Below, piece by piece: positions 51,363 through 61,700 of a DNA stretch of 64,000 bases (positions are counted from its first letter, which is position 1; the number at the start of each line of letters is the position of its first letter). Made by a program: the position numbers and the translations under genes. Origin of the DNA: Corynebacterium sp. Marseille-P4321. GTDB taxonomy: Bacteria > Actinomycetota > Actinomycetes > Mycobacteriales > Mycobacteriaceae. The DNA lies in assembly GCF_903645305.1 (NCBI RefSeq), contig NZ_CAHJXO010000003.1, forward strand, positions 186,001 through 250,000, given 5' to 3'. The notes beneath the pieces were generated by a model. It had not been told where the DNA came from. It did not search any database and worked only from the letters and a program-made list of their open reading frames with translations.

Positions 51363-52505
51363 GTGAACCGCTTGGAGCTGCTGCCCGTCGACCCCGCGAA
51401 TCCGCTGGCCATCATGCCGGCGCTGGAGGAGGCGCTCACCGGGCAGCGCACGCTTCTGCCCGTGCCCACGAACGACCGCACCCGCGTTAACCTGCTGCGC
51501 AACACTCTGAGTCCCGGCGCGCCGATCGACGACGACATCGCCCTGGTCGTCTCCACCTCCGGTTCCACGGGCACGCCGAAGGGCGCGATGCTCACCCCGG
51601 CGAACCTCATTTCCAGCGCCGACGCCACGCATCAGGCGCTCGGCGGCGAGGGCCAGTGGCTGCTCGCCATGCCCGCGGCGTACATCGCGGGCCTTCAGGT
51701 GCTCGTGCGCAGCATGGTCGCTGGCGTCGAGCCCGCCTACCTGGATCTTTCCCGCGGTTTCAACGTCGCCGAGTTCGCCGCCCGCGCCCATGAGCTCGCG
51801 GACACCGGCGAGCGCACGTACACCGCGTTGACCCCGATGCAGTTGGCGAAGGCCACCTCGACGCTTCAGGGCATTGATGCTTTACGACGTTTCCACGCCA
51901 TCCTCATCGGCGGCGCCGCCGCCAACCCGCGCCTGCTGGAATCCGCGAGAAAACTCCGCATTCATACTGTGACCACGTACGGGTCGAGCGAGACCTCCGG
52001 CGGCTGTGTCTACAACGGCCGCCCCATCGCCGGCGCGAAGGTGCGCATCGACGCAGAGGGCCGCATCCATCTCGGTGGGCCGATGGTGGCGCGCGGTTAC
52101 CGCAACGCCGACAACCTGCCGAGTGCCGATGATTTGAAGGATGGCTGGTTCCGCACTTCGGATGCAGGCATGCTTATCGACGGCAACCTCACCATCCAAG
52201 GCCGCCTCGACAACATCATCGACTCAGGCGGTTTCAAACTGCACCCGGAAGTGCTGGAGCAGTTCATGCTACACATCGACGGAGTGACCGGGGCCTGCGT
52301 GGTGGGCGCACCTGACGAGCGTTTCGGGCAACGCATCTGCGCTGCCTACACCGGCTCCGCCACCCTCGCCGACCTCATGGACGCCTTCGACGACCTGCCC
52401 CGTTGGCAAGTACCGAAGGACATCAAGGTCGTACCGTCGCTGCCTCAGCTCGGCCCGGGCAAGGTCGACCGCGCAGCCGTGCTCGAGCTGTTCACGCAGC
52501 GCTAA
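51363..52505 (+). CDS. menE: o-Succinylbenzoate-CoA ligase
   Basis: This 380-residue adenylate-forming ligase activates o-succinylbenzoate with CoA. Motifs: STSGSTGTPKGAML (P-loop type, about 64-77), TYGSSETSGG, DGWFRTSDAG and GRLDNIIDSGGFKLHPEVLE; the terminal lysine is in LGPGKVDR. It is shorter than the E. coli enzyme but normal for actinobacteria. The GTG at 51363 has no clear ribosome site, so it may be leaderless. GCTTATCGACG (encoding MLIDG) and GCTTTACGACG occur inside. Confidence 0.93.
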   Translation: MNRLELLPVDPANPLAIMPALEEALTGQRTLLPVPTNDRTRVNLLRNTLSPGAPIDDDIALVVSTSGSTGTPKGAMLTPANLISSADATHQALGGEGQWLLAMPAAYIAGLQVLVRSMVAGVEPAYLDLSRGFNVAEFAARAHELADTGERTYTALTPMQLAKATSTLQGIDALRRFHAILIGGAAANPRLLESARKLRIHTVTTYGSSETSGGCVYNGRPIAGAKVRIDAEGRIHLGGPMVARGYRNADNLPSADDLKDGWFRTSDAGMLIDGNLTIQGRLDNIIDSGGFKLHPEVLEQFMLHIDGVTGACVVGAPDERFGQRICAAYTGSATLADLMDAFDDLPRWQVPKDIKVVPSLPQLGPGKVDRAAVLELFTQR

Positions 52506-52532
52506 CCACACCAGCGAATTGCGCCCTACCTT

Positions 52533-53747
52533 CTACGGCTTGAGCCTGTTCAGCGGAACGACGGCAATACCGTCAGGCCTTGTGTAGCTGGGCCCACCAC
52601 CGGTCACAATCATTAGCCTGGGCTGATCAACCAGATGCTGAGCGAAAGCGTGGAGACTTTCTGCGGCTTTCTCGATCACCTGCGGGTAGAAGCCTAGTTT
52701 TACCTCAACAAGAATGGTTTCGCCGTCAACAGTGACCACAGCGTCGACCTCCGATCCGTTCTTCAACCGAGCATGGCTAACAGTGTTATCGGAGTACACG
52801 CGGAGGTCGTGAACGACCTGAGACTCAAAAAGCTGCCCCATATAGTTCAGATCCGCCAACAGGTCCTTCGGCCGTCGGTCTAAGGCTGCCATAGCTAAAG
52901 CCGGGTCCACCAGGTGGCGTTTCGGAGATTTTCGCAACGGTGTCCGCGACCGTAACAGGGGTGACCAAGCGGGCTGATCCGTGGAAACGAAAATTCTCGA
53001 TAACGCATCCAAGTACTGCTGTGCGGTTCCCCGGTTCAGATCCGCGTCGCTGGCGAGCGTCGAAAGATCGCACTCTGTCCCCACATTGCGTGCAAGGGAT
53101 GCCAGAAGAGCTCGGACACGTTCCGGATCTCGTCGAGCGGTGTCGATTGCGTTTATTTCAACGTTGATGATGGATTCCAGGTAACTCCGATTTCGCTTCA
53201 TCGCATGGTCGAGAGACTCTGAAACATTCGCTGGCCACCCGCCACGACACATGCGCTCCGCCAGTTGAATATCCGAAAACTCTCCCGCGACAAACGGTGC
53301 CTCAACGCCTGCAGCAACATCGCGAAGAGAAACCAATCCGTCCGAATCCCCGGACTCGAAGAAAGTCATAGTTGACATGGTGATCCGCACAAACCGCCCC
53401 GCCCCGGAGTGTTTGGTTGCGTTCTGTGTCGGCTCAGTCGAGCCAGTGAAAATGAATTGGCCTGGTTCCCGTCGCTCATCAATTTCGTGCCGTGCCAGGT
53501 CCCAAAGCAGCGGTGCCTCTTGCCATTCATCTACGAGGCGTGGTGTCTCACCTTCGAGAAGACTTCCCGGGTTTATCCCGAGCGCTGGCGCCACATTGGG
53601 GTCTACATCCACCCGGAGCATGCTCTTCGCGAATTGCTTCGCCGTCTCCGTTTTCCCGCCACCTTTTACCCCCTGGATTGCGACACCCCCGCTGAAAGTC
53701 AGGGCGTCCGAGATCAATTCATCGGCGCGTCTCGGCAAGTATTCCAT
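52533..53747 (-). CDS. AAA-type ATPase with DUF4143/nuclease-like C-terminus
   Basis: This 404-residue protein has Walker A GVKGGGKTETA (26-36), Walker B-like RLVDEWQEAP and the sensor GQFIFTGSTEP. The C-terminal DUF4143 region ends with a D-x(n)-ExK pattern (SEVDAVVTVDGETILVEVKLG), like PD-(D/E)xK nucleases. Such proteins are common in accessory DNA and have no settled role. The ATG at 53747 follows GGGAG; the frame extends to 53831 but into the tandem repeat. It converges on menE and is divergent from the copper lipoprotein gene. Confidence 0.82.
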   Translation of the reverse strand: MEYLPRRADELISDALTFSGGVAIQGVKGGGKTETAKQFAKSMLRVDVDPNVAPALGINPGSLLEGETPRLVDEWQEAPLLWDLARHEIDERREPGQFIFTGSTEPTQNATKHSGAGRFVRITMSTMTFFESGDSDGLVSLRDVAAGVEAPFVAGEFSDIQLAERMCRGGWPANVSESLDHAMKRNRSYLESIINVEINAIDTARRDPERVRALLASLARNVGTECDLSTLASDADLNRGTAQQYLDALSRIFVSTDQPAWSPLLRSRTPLRKSPKRHLVDPALAMAALDRRPKDLLADLNYMGQLFESQVVHDLRVYSDNTVSHARLKNGSEVDAVVTVDGETILVEVKLGFYPQVIEKAAESLHAFAQHLVDQPRLMIVTGGGPSYTRPDGIAVVPLNRLKP

Positions 53748-53780
53748 AGCTCCCACACCATACCCTCTATCTGCACAGAC

Positions 53781-53863
53781 AGCACTTTGGCGCGGTTTCA
53801 ACCAGCACTTTGGCGCCGTTTCAACCAGCACTTTGGCGCCGTTTCAACCAGCATTTTGGCGCG
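53781..53863. repeat. 23-bp tandem repeat, about 3.6 copies
   Basis: Units AGCACTTTGGCGCCGTTTCA plus ACC start at 53781, 53804, 53827 and 53850 (the last partial). The first unit differs by one base. It lies in the gap between two divergent genes and could alter promoter spacing if copy number changes. Confidence 0.88.
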
Positions 53864-54006
53864 GAAGCATACCCACCAGACCCGCACCCCAGGGGCACCC
53901 GGGAACTTCCGCGCCCCGGTGCTCGACTACTCCCCCACGAGATGCCCGCCGGAAACGGCGGCGCCGCCACCCCTGGGCAACGGTCCGGGCTAGGAAAGGA
54001 GACCCC

Positions 54007-54648
54007 ATGAACCGTCGCGTTCTCACCGCCTGCGCCGCAGTCGCACTGGCTCTGTCCCTCACCGCTTGCGCGAACGAGGCGACCACCACCGCAACCGAGG
54101 CCGCCGCAACTACCGAGGCCACCGAAGCGGAGGCCACCGATAACAACACCGCCGGCACCGAAGCCACCGACATCGAGTTCCTCGACGCTTCCGTGCGTGC
54201 CAAGCCCGCCGCCGACGCCCCGGAGGGCACCGAGATGACCGCCATCTTCGGCACGCTGCAGAACAACACCGACGAGGACATCGAGCTCACCGGCTTCACC
54301 ACCTCGCTTGGCGACGCGTCCTACGAGATCCACGAGGTTGTCGACGGCGTCATGCAAGCCAAAGAAACCGGCATCGTCATCCCGGCCGGCGAGTCCCACA
54401 CCCTCGCCCCCGGCGCCGAGCACCTCATGATCATGGGCTACGCCCCCGAGATCCCCGCCGGCGACACCGTCACGGTCACCCTCGAGTTCGCCGACGGCTC
54501 CACCGCCGAGATCAAGGATGTAGCCGTGCGCACCATGCTGCCCGGCGACGAAAGCTACGGCGAGGACGGCGAGCTCCAGGGCCACCAACACGGCGCGGAG
54601 CACGAGGGCCACGGCGAGAACGCGGAACAGACCGAGCACAAGCACTAA
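54007..54648 (+). CDS. PCu(A)C-type copper chaperone lipoprotein
   Basis: This 213-residue lipoprotein has a lipobox LTAC (C21), a threonine/alanine/glutamate-rich spacer and a PCu(A)C (DUF461) domain with the copper-binding H/M pattern: a histidine in SYEIHEVVDGVMQ and HLMIM in PGAEHLMIMGYAP. The C-terminus is histidine-rich (HQHGAEHEGHGENAEQTEHKH in part), adding metal-binding capacity. The family delivers Cu(I) to cytochrome oxidase. The ATG at 54007 follows AAAGGAG. Confidence 0.9.
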   Translation: MNRRVLTACAAVALALSLTACANEATTTATEAAATTEATEAEATDNNTAGTEATDIEFLDASVRAKPAADAPEGTEMTAIFGTLQNNTDEDIELTGFTTSLGDASYEIHEVVDGVMQAKETGIVIPAGESHTLAPGAEHLMIMGYAPEIPAGDTVTVTLEFADGSTAEIKDVAVRTMLPGDESYGEDGELQGHQHGAEHEGHGENAEQTEHKH

Positions 54649-54673
54649 CGTCCGCCCATCGGGTCGCGCGCCT

Positions 54674-54722
54674 GCCCCTCAAGCAACGACGCCCCCTCAC
54701 CCGCTTTATCGAGGGGCTTCTT
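54674..54722 (+). terminator. Possible terminator after the copper lipoprotein gene
   Basis: GCCCCTC (54674-54680) can pair with GAGGGGC (54711-54717), followed by TTCTTG. The 30-nt loop makes it weak. Near-copies of the GCTTATCGACG family (GCTAATCGACG at 54723) are next to it. Confidence 0.4.
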
Positions 54723-54756
54723 GCTAATCGACGCTCCCCACCCCGGTGCCACTCCC

Positions 54757-54987
54757 TTACCGGGCGTTATCCTCCGGGTGCAGCACGATGTCAGGCACCC
54801 GGCTCTCGTCAACCTGGCCGTAGTTGGCCAGCCAACGCAGAAGAGGCGTGATCTCTCGGTCACTTTTACCCTCTTCGACTCGCTTGATGATGAATTTGGC
54901 CGCCGCCACCTCACCCATATGTGGCGGCCGCTTCGCAATGAGCAGCGGCCGCGGCTCTTCCGAATTCTGCTTATCCGTCATCGCCAT
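54757..54987 (-). CDS. Small protein of unknown function
   Basis: A 76-residue charged protein (MAMTDKQNSEEPRPLLIAKRPP...) with a central helical part (GEVAAAKFIIKRVEEGKSDREITPLLRWLANYG) and no membrane segment. I do not recognise it. The ATG at 54987 (or 54981) lies inside the 3' end of the upstream membrane-protein gene with GGGGCTG in front, so the two genes overlap by about 17 bases and are probably translated together. Nothing similar is seen elsewhere in the window. Confidence 0.6.
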   Translation of the reverse strand: MAMTDKQNSEEPRPLLIAKRPPHMGEVAAAKFIIKRVEEGKSDREITPLLRWLANYGQVDESRVPDIVLHPEDNAR

Positions 54988-55546
54988 CAGCCCCTTCAAC
55001 GCCAGCTTCGAAATCGTGGTAAAACGCGTTTGCCACCGTCTCGGAAATCGTCCCCACAATCCTAACTTGATCAGGCTCCAGGAAGCTATAGTCGTCAAGC
55101 TCGTCGAGTAGCGCGATTCCCACCGTCACCTCAAATGGATTTTCTGACGCGCATAGCTCGGTTGCCCAACGTAGATCTTGATGCCATTCTCTGGATGTTT
55201 CTTGCCTCCGAGAATTCAGCACGGTGTGCGAGACACCCGCCCACGCAATGAACGCCGCGCCCAAGGGGCCGATCAGTTTCGCAGTGAAATCCAGTACCTG
55301 CGATGTCATTCTTGGCGGTCCCATTGCCAGAGCCACTCCATAGGACAACGCAACCGCTACCGCCAGGCCGCTTACAAGCCATGGGAAATTTTTCCAATTC
55401 TTCATGACCATTAGACGCGACAACCACGCAAGCGGTTCCCTCAACTTTCGGGATAGCTCGAATGCGACATTCCGCTGCCGTTCATCGTGGCTTTCCCCAC
55501 GACCTCGAACACGTCTGCGCAATCCGGCTGCTGGCCGCGGTCTCAA
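54971..55546 (-). CDS. Small membrane protein of unknown function
   Basis: Up to 191 residues with two hydrophobic segments (about 55-75, LVSGLAVAVALSYGVALAMG; and about 88-107, LIGPLGAAFIAWAGVSHTVL) and a soluble acidic C-terminal half (LLDELDDYSFLEPDQ). No family is recognised. The start is uncertain: ATG 55546 gives a basic N-terminal stretch, while ATG 55411 or 55405 begins nearer the first membrane segment. It overlaps the 76-codon gene downstream. Confidence 0.55.
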   Translation of the reverse strand: MRPRPAAGLRRRVRGRGESHDERQRNVAFELSRKLREPLAWLSRLMVMKNWKNFPWLVSGLAVAVALSYGVALAMGPPRMTSQVLDFTAKLIGPLGAAFIAWAGVSHTVLNSRRQETSREWHQDLRWATELCASENPFEVTVGIALLDELDDYSFLEPDQVRIVGTISETVANAFYHDFEAGVEGADGDDG

Positions 55547-55604
55547 CCATCGCCTTCCGGGCCTTCGGCTTATCCGACTGATTCACGGGCTCGCGCTTCG
55601 ACAC
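55482..55604 (-). pseudogene. Possible decayed copy of the small gene at 63820-63966
   Basis: From GTG 55604 this frame gives KREPVNQSDKPKARKA, closely related to KRKSGDQPDKPKARKA of the 48-codon gene at the right edge. After this point the two differ and the hydrophobic part is missing here. The DNA identity is 31 of 34 bases (55549-55582 against 63911-63944). It is probably a remnant, overlapping the 5' end of the membrane-protein frame. Confidence 0.45.
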
Positions 55605-55647
55605 CCGCCAGGCATGTCGACGTGCGTTGCCCGCCCGGCAAGTGAAG

Positions 55648-55851
55648 CTACGTAGTTCTCTCGGATGAAACTGGCACAACCTCAACCTCGAAGGCATTCG
55701 TCTCCAACCCGGATTGATACGCGATGGCTTCCACCACCGCCGCCTTCGCTTGGCCGAGCTGCTCAGCCTGCGATACCACGCCTAATTCTTCGCATTCCAG
55801 AACCCATACCCCGCTAGTACCGCGCTCTGCGGTAACCGTGTACACGTTCAT
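55648..55851 (-). CDS. HicB-like (type II antitoxin family) protein
   Basis: A 67-residue protein starting MNVYTVTAERGTSGVWVLECEELGV, followed by a GQAKAAVVEAIAYQSGL helix: the partial RNase H-like fold of HicB-type antitoxins. The ATG at 55851 is eight bases after AAAGGA; a GTG two codons earlier is too close to that site. No HicA toxin is visible on either side, so it may be a solitary HicB relative rather than a working toxin-antitoxin pair. Confidence 0.65.
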   Translation of the reverse strand: MNVYTVTAERGTSGVWVLECEELGVVSQAEQLGQAKAAVVEAIAYQSGLETNAFEVEVVPVSSERTT

Positions 55852-56097
55852 CTGCACCGTCCTTTCGCCCGTGCCTGTTCCAATTCATAACTACTACTCG
55901 ATGGGGCGACGCGACGCCTTTGAAAGATGGCACGCATGCGGATCATCGGTCATCGCGCAACACCGGAAGTTGCAGGGGCAGCTTTACGACGAGCCCCTGC
56001 CGGCAAGCGATCTTCGTTGACAACCAGAACCCTAATCGTGAGTTTGATACACATATGTTGACGTTGCACGCATTGATCGCACTGGAGACCATTCACT

Positions 56098-58539
56098 ATG
56101 AAGGGCACAACTAACCCCATTCTCAACGCTTTCGACGGCAACCATAAAACGCTTTTCATCCCGGTTTACCAGCGGAATTATGATTGGCAGATCAAACAAT
56201 GCGAAAGGCTCTTCCAAGACCTTGAGGAGATCATTGAGAAGGACCGCCCCAAGCACTTCTTCGGTGCCGTGGTGGGCAAGCCAGAGGGGTCCTGGCAGTG
56301 GGTTGTTATCGACGGCCAGCAGCGCCTGACCACGGTCAGCATCCTGATGCTCGCTTTGGCGAACGCTTTGCGAGCAGGCGAGATCGAATCGGATGACGAT
56401 GAACTAGCACAGAAAATCGAACTCGACTATCTACGCGTCGGATCGAACAAAGACGAAACGAAATTCAAGCTTAAGCCGGTGAAAGACGATGATGCTGCAT
56501 ACCGTCGCCTTTTTGGACCGGAGAAAGAGTTCGTGGACGGATCGAACATCACCGAGAACTATCGGTACTTCCGCCAGCGGCTTGCGAAAACTCCGTTTAC
56601 TGCGGATCAAATTTGGGACGCCATTCGCGCTCTCGAAGTGATGCACCTCGACTTGGAGGCATACGACGACGCACAACGCATATTCGAGTCCCTCAACTCC
56701 ACTGGTCTCGAGCTCAAGGAAGCAGACAAGATCCGCAACTTCGTGCTCATGGGGCATGACTCCAAAACGCAGACTCGACTCTACGAAGAACGTTGGAACC
56801 CGATCGAGGAAAACAGTGGTTTCGAAACAGACGCGTTCATCCGTTGGTATCTCACAACGAAGACGTCCTCCACGCCGAAAGAGCAAGATGTCTACGAGGC
56901 TTTCAAGGGGTACGTGGCAAAGCGAGATCTGAAAACGGAAGACGTGCTGGGTGATCTTTACGAGTACTCGGGGTACTTCAAGAAACTGAAAAACGCGGCA
57001 ACCGGCAATGCTTCAGTCGATCGATTGCTTGCGCGCATGAACCCGATCCGTGGTGCCGTCACGGTCCCGTTCCTCATGCCGCTCCTCCGCGAAGTCGAAA
57101 ACGGCGAGACCTCATACGACGACTTCTACAAGGTCTTGAAAACGATCGAGTCATACATCACGCGCCGCTTCGTCGTCGGCATTGCGACCAACGCCTTGAA
57201 CAAGATTTTCGCAACCGCGTTCTCGGAAGTGTCGAAGCTCCGTACAGACAGCCAGCCCTATGCAGAAGTTTTTGCGTACTCGCTGCTCCGACGCACTGGG
57301 TCAGGTCGTTTCCCCAGCGACGCGGAATTCCGCGAAGCCTTCTCCACGAAGAACATGTACGCATTGCGCGCGGCGTGGCGAGATTACATCTTCGACGTGC
57401 TTGAGAACGGCGATTCGAACGATGTGCGTGATATCTCGAGAGCTCTTCAGAACGGCGACATTTCGATCGAGCACATCATGCCACAGACTCTCACCCCTGC
57501 ATGGAAGGAAGAACTTGGACCGGATGCTGACGAAATCCATGAGATTTGGCTGAACCGTATCGGCAATCTCACCGTTACCGGATACAACTCCTCATATTCC
57601 AACGCTCCTTTCGAGCGAAAGAAAACAATGCAGGATGGGCTGAACGGCACCCCCTACCGCCTTAACGACATGGTCAAGACTGCAGATTCTTGGGGCGTCG
57701 AGGAAATGCGTGAGCGCACTGAAGCGTTCACTGAGAAAGCCTTGAAGTATTGGATCGCTCCAACCACCACATTTGAACCCCCTGCTGCAGTTCTGCCAAC
57801 CGAACCGATGGGCGACGAAGGAAGTTTTAAGGGCAGGGAAATTGTCTCGTTCCAGATCGGAGACTTCCACCAGACTGTCGAATCCTGGGCTGAGATGGTG
57901 CGGGTGCTGCTTGCACACCTGGTGCGGGAGCACAGGTCGGAAATTCTGGGGTACGTGAAGGACTACGGCCCTCTGAAGATCATCCGTGCGCAAGAGGAGA
58001 CACCTGCTGAATGGCGGCGTGTGGACGAAAGCTTGATCGTGTTCACCGCAACCAACACAGACTCCAAGATCAGTTTCCTCCGCGGGTTGTTCGACCACCT
58101 TGGGATCGAAAATGATGAGCTAGTGTTCACCCTCCGCGCACTCAAAGGTGCGGCTATTACGCAAGCAGACACTCAAGGTTCCGCTGAGGCGGATGGAGAT
58201 GAGCGCTCGGCCAACAAGTATGCGCCCATCACGAAGTACCTCGACGAATTTGACCAAGCGGAGTCCCTTAAAGGGCCGCTCGACTCCACAATGGAACTCC
58301 GCAAACAGTTTGCCGAGGACTTCGCAGCATTCGCCCCGGAGAATCCTGCGAGCCTTCTCGGCGGAACTCCGATCGGGGATTATCTAGCTTCTAGAAACCC
58401 GGCTGAGGCCTCGGAAGTTGAAGCACTTGCGGTGATCAGTCAAATTCTCGCCGCGGCATCGGTGCTCGGCCAGGGATACACCCACAACAGAATCGTCGAC
58501 GGGACCCTCAGCGCTTGGGTACTCCGCCTAGCGGAGTGA
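56098..58539 (+). CDS. DUF262/DUF1524 protein, GmrSD-type restriction enzyme
   Basis: This 813-residue protein has an N-terminal DUF262 (ParB/sulfiredoxin-like NTPase) domain with IPVYQRNYDW near residue 22 and the key DGQQR motif starting at D72 (VVIDGQQRLTTV). The DUF1524 HNH-like nuclease has E458-H459 (SIEHIMPQT) and IGNLTVTGYNSSYSNAPFERKK. A further 230 residues form an extra C-terminal domain. Fusions of this kind (GmrSD) cut DNA carrying modified bases such as glucosylated hydroxymethylcytosine; here the target is unknown. GGAGA lies nine bases before the ATG. It lies next to a type ISP enzyme, forming a two-gene defence locus. Confidence 0.88.
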   Translation: MKGTTNPILNAFDGNHKTLFIPVYQRNYDWQIKQCERLFQDLEEIIEKDRPKHFFGAVVGKPEGSWQWVVIDGQQRLTTVSILMLALANALRAGEIESDDDELAQKIELDYLRVGSNKDETKFKLKPVKDDDAAYRRLFGPEKEFVDGSNITENYRYFRQRLAKTPFTADQIWDAIRALEVMHLDLEAYDDAQRIFESLNSTGLELKEADKIRNFVLMGHDSKTQTRLYEERWNPIEENSGFETDAFIRWYLTTKTSSTPKEQDVYEAFKGYVAKRDLKTEDVLGDLYEYSGYFKKLKNAATGNASVDRLLARMNPIRGAVTVPFLMPLLREVENGETSYDDFYKVLKTIESYITRRFVVGIATNALNKIFATAFSEVSKLRTDSQPYAEVFAYSLLRRTGSGRFPSDAEFREAFSTKNMYALRAAWRDYIFDVLENGDSNDVRDISRALQNGDISIEHIMPQTLTPAWKEELGPDADEIHEIWLNRIGNLTVTGYNSSYSNAPFERKKTMQDGLNGTPYRLNDMVKTADSWGVEEMRERTEAFTEKALKYWIAPTTTFEPPAAVLPTEPMGDEGSFKGREIVSFQIGDFHQTVESWAEMVRVLLAHLVREHRSEILGYVKDYGPLKIIRAQEETPAEWRRVDESLIVFTATNTDSKISFLRGLFDHLGIENDELVFTLRALKGAAITQADTQGSAEADGDERSANKYAPITKYLDEFDQAESLKGPLDSTMELRKQFAEDFAAFAPENPASLLGGTPIGDYLASRNPAEASEVEALAVISQILAAASVLGQGYTHNRIVDGTLSAWVLRLAE

Positions 58540-58572
58540 TGGACCCTGGACCACAGTAATAAGGGGCACGGA

Positions 58573-58613
58573 AAAAGCCCGCCCGGTGCTGCAACACCAT
58601 AATTGGGCGGGCC
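58573..58613 (-). terminator. Terminator-like hairpin facing left between the two defence genes
   Basis: GCCCGCCC (58578-58585) pairs with GGGCGGGC (58606-58613). On the minus strand it is followed by TTTTTCCG, a good terminator; on the plus strand there is no T-run. Both flanking genes run to the right, so a leftward transcript, perhaps an antisense RNA, is implied. Confidence 0.6.
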
Positions 58614-58734
58614 GCTCACACAGGAAGGAAACCAAGCGTGAGCAGTACCTAAGGGTATGGACGCCCTACGGCAGAGTCAACTTCACTCCGACAATTCGCC
58701 TCCCCCGTTGCACAAGCACGGCAAAATGAAACGC

Positions 58735-61700
58735 ATGTCGTCATTTGGTGAAGTCCTCGAGCAGCTCCGCGAAAACCAGCCCCAGGGAAAATACGGGATC
58801 GCGTTTGAGAAATTGATGGTGAATTTCTTCGAGGCGGATCCTGTCCTCTCGGCGCAGTTCGACGAAGTGCAGCGTTGGGACAAGTGGCGCTACAACGGGG
58901 GCAAGACTGACACAGGTATCGACCTCGTTGCACGCCGCAAGGACGACGGAAAATGGGTCGCTATCCAGGCGAAGTTTTACAAGGATTCGACGTACATCCA
59001 GAAGCAAAACATCGATTCGTTTTTCGAAGCCTCGGGGCATTCTTTCGAAACCGAGTCTGCGGTCGAGCACTTCGTGCACCGCTACATCATTTCCACCACG
59101 GATAAGTGGTCGAAGAACGCGGAGGAAGCTCTAGAAAATCAGCAGATCCCAACCAGCCGTATCGGTTATAGCCAGATCGCTGAGTCCCCCGTCAACTGGG
59201 ACGTAGTGTTCCCCGGTTCTGAGATGCAGGTGCACCTCACGCGGCGCGAGACCTTCGAGCCTCGCCCACATCAGCAAGCCGCTATTAAAAACGTGATGTC
59301 TGGGTTCCAGTCACACGACCGCGGAAAGCTCATCATGGCCTGCGGAACGGGCAAGACCTTTACCGCACTGCGCCTTGCCGAACAGGTTGCTGAGGAAAAC
59401 GGCGGCCGCGCCCGTGTTCTGTTCCTTGTCCCCTCAATCGCCCTCCTGGCGCAGACCCTGCGAGAATGGACCGCTCAAGCCCGCCTAGACCTCAAGAGCT
59501 TCGCCGTGTGTTCTGACAGCAAGGCGAGCCGTCAGGCTGAGGACATCGCTCCCTATGATCTCGAAGTCCCCGTGTCTACCGATGGCTCTGACATTGCAGC
59601 CCGCTTTGACTCCGGAAAACGGGCAAAGGGTCTCAACGTCGTTTTCTCCACGTACCAGTCGCTGCCTGCCGTACGCGAGGCCCAAGAGAAGGGCCTGAAC
59701 GACTTCGACCTCGTCATTTGCGACGAAGCACACCGCACCACCGGCGTCACGCTTGCTGGCACAGACGAGTCAAACTTCGTCCGCATCCACGACCCCGAAT
59801 ACATAAAAGCTTCGCGCCGCCTTTACATGACTGCAACGCCTCGGTTGTTCGATGACTCGATCAAGGTCAAAGCTGAGGAGCATTCTGCGGAGATCGCCTC
59901 GATGGATGATGAGGCGATCTACGGCCCCGAGTTCCACCGGCTCGGCTTTGGGGAAGCGGTAGATAAAGGCCTACTCACCGACTACCGCGTTTTGGTCATG
60001 ACAGTCGATGAAGATGTCGCTGCCGAAGCAATGGCACGCCACACGCAAGACGGCATGAACCTATCCACGGCCTCAGCAATGATTGGAGCATGGAACGGCC
60101 TGGCCAAGCGCTCTGGCCGGCTGCAGGGTGGGAAAGGCGGGTTCGAAGAGAACGCGGCCCCCATGCGCCGGACAGTCGCTTTCGCAAAAGACATCAAGAC
60201 CTCGCGACTTATCGCAGATACGTACCCGGGCCTCATCGCGAGCCACCAGGAAACGCTTCGAGAGCACGCAGCGTTAAACGATGTCTCGCTCCACAACGTC
60301 GATCTCTCGGTCGCAGCCCAGCACGTCGACGGCAGCATGAACGCGATGGAGCGTGGCAACAAGATCGCGTGGCTTGAGGCTTCGATGGATGAAGACGAAA
60401 CCCGTATCCTCACGAACGCCCGCTGTCTTTCAGAGGGTGTCGATGTCCCCGGGCTCGACTCCGTGATCTTCTTCAACCCTCGCAACTCGATGGTGGACGT
60501 GGTCCAGTCTGTCGGCCGCGTCATGCGCAAGTCCGAAGGCAAAGACTACGGTTACATCATCCTCCCCGTCGCTGTTCCTCCGGGGAAGTCGCCTTCTGAA
60601 GCGCTCGACGATAACACCCGTTTCAAGGTCGTTTGGCAGATCCTTAACGCGTTGCGAGCGCATGACGATCGCTTCAACGCCAAAGTAAATTCGATTGCTC
60701 TAAACGAGGGTTCGCCGCAAGAGCTTCCGATCATCGTGGAGCCGGTGATCGATCCGTATAAGGAGAAGCAAGAGAATCAGGAGAAGCTCGATAAGAGCGA
60801 TACCACTACCGACACAACCCCGTATAGCTCGGGCGAGCTTACTGCGCAGCAGGTCGCACTGTTCTCGCTAGAGGGTTGGCAAGAGGCGATCTACACCAAG
60901 CTCGTGGACAAGGTGGGTACCCGCACCTATTGGGAAGATTGGGCTGACGATGTTGCAGTGATCGCGGAGAACCAGGTCGTCCGCATCAACAAACTCCTCG
61001 AGAACGCGAGTCCGAAGCTTGAGCGCGAGTTTGAGCGGTTTGTGGAAGGTTTGCGCAACAACCTCAACGACGGCATCACGCGGAACGACGCCATCAGCAT
61101 GCTCTCCCAGCACCTCATCACCGCACCGGTGTTCAACGCGCTTTTCGAGGACCACGACTTCATCGAGCACAACCCCGTCGCCCAGGTGATGGAGCGTATG
61201 GTGCAGGCGCTTTCCGACGCCAACCTGGAATCCGAAACCGCCAGCCTTGATAAGTTCTACGAGTCTGTTCGTGTCCGCGCGTCGGAGGTCACCAGCGCAT
61301 CCGGCAAGCAGCAAGTGATTAAAGATCTGTACGAGCGTTTCTTCCGCAAGGCCTTCAAGAAGCAGGCGGAGGCGCTGGGCATCGTCTATACCCCGGTGGA
61401 AATCGTGGACTTCATCCTCCGCGCCGCCGACGACGTTTCTCGCATGCACTTTGGTAAGGGGCTTACCGACGAAGGCGTCACCATCCTCGACCCCTTCGCC
61501 GGAACCTCCACATTCATGGTTCGCCTCCTACAGTCCGGTTTGATCAAACCGGAGGACCTCGCCCGCAAGTACGCGAGCGAGCTCTTCGCTACCGAGATCA
61601 TGCTGTTGGCCTACTACGTCTCTGCCGTGAACATCGAGACGACGTACAACGCGCTGCGCACGGAACACGCGCGTATCGCCGGCGAACCCGAACCCGAGTA

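Noticed and set aside
55858..56097. Search for a HicA toxin or other gene beside the HicB-like gene
   Set aside because: No frame with HicA features (double-stranded RNA-binding fold with a GSH motif) is present in the gap or downstream.
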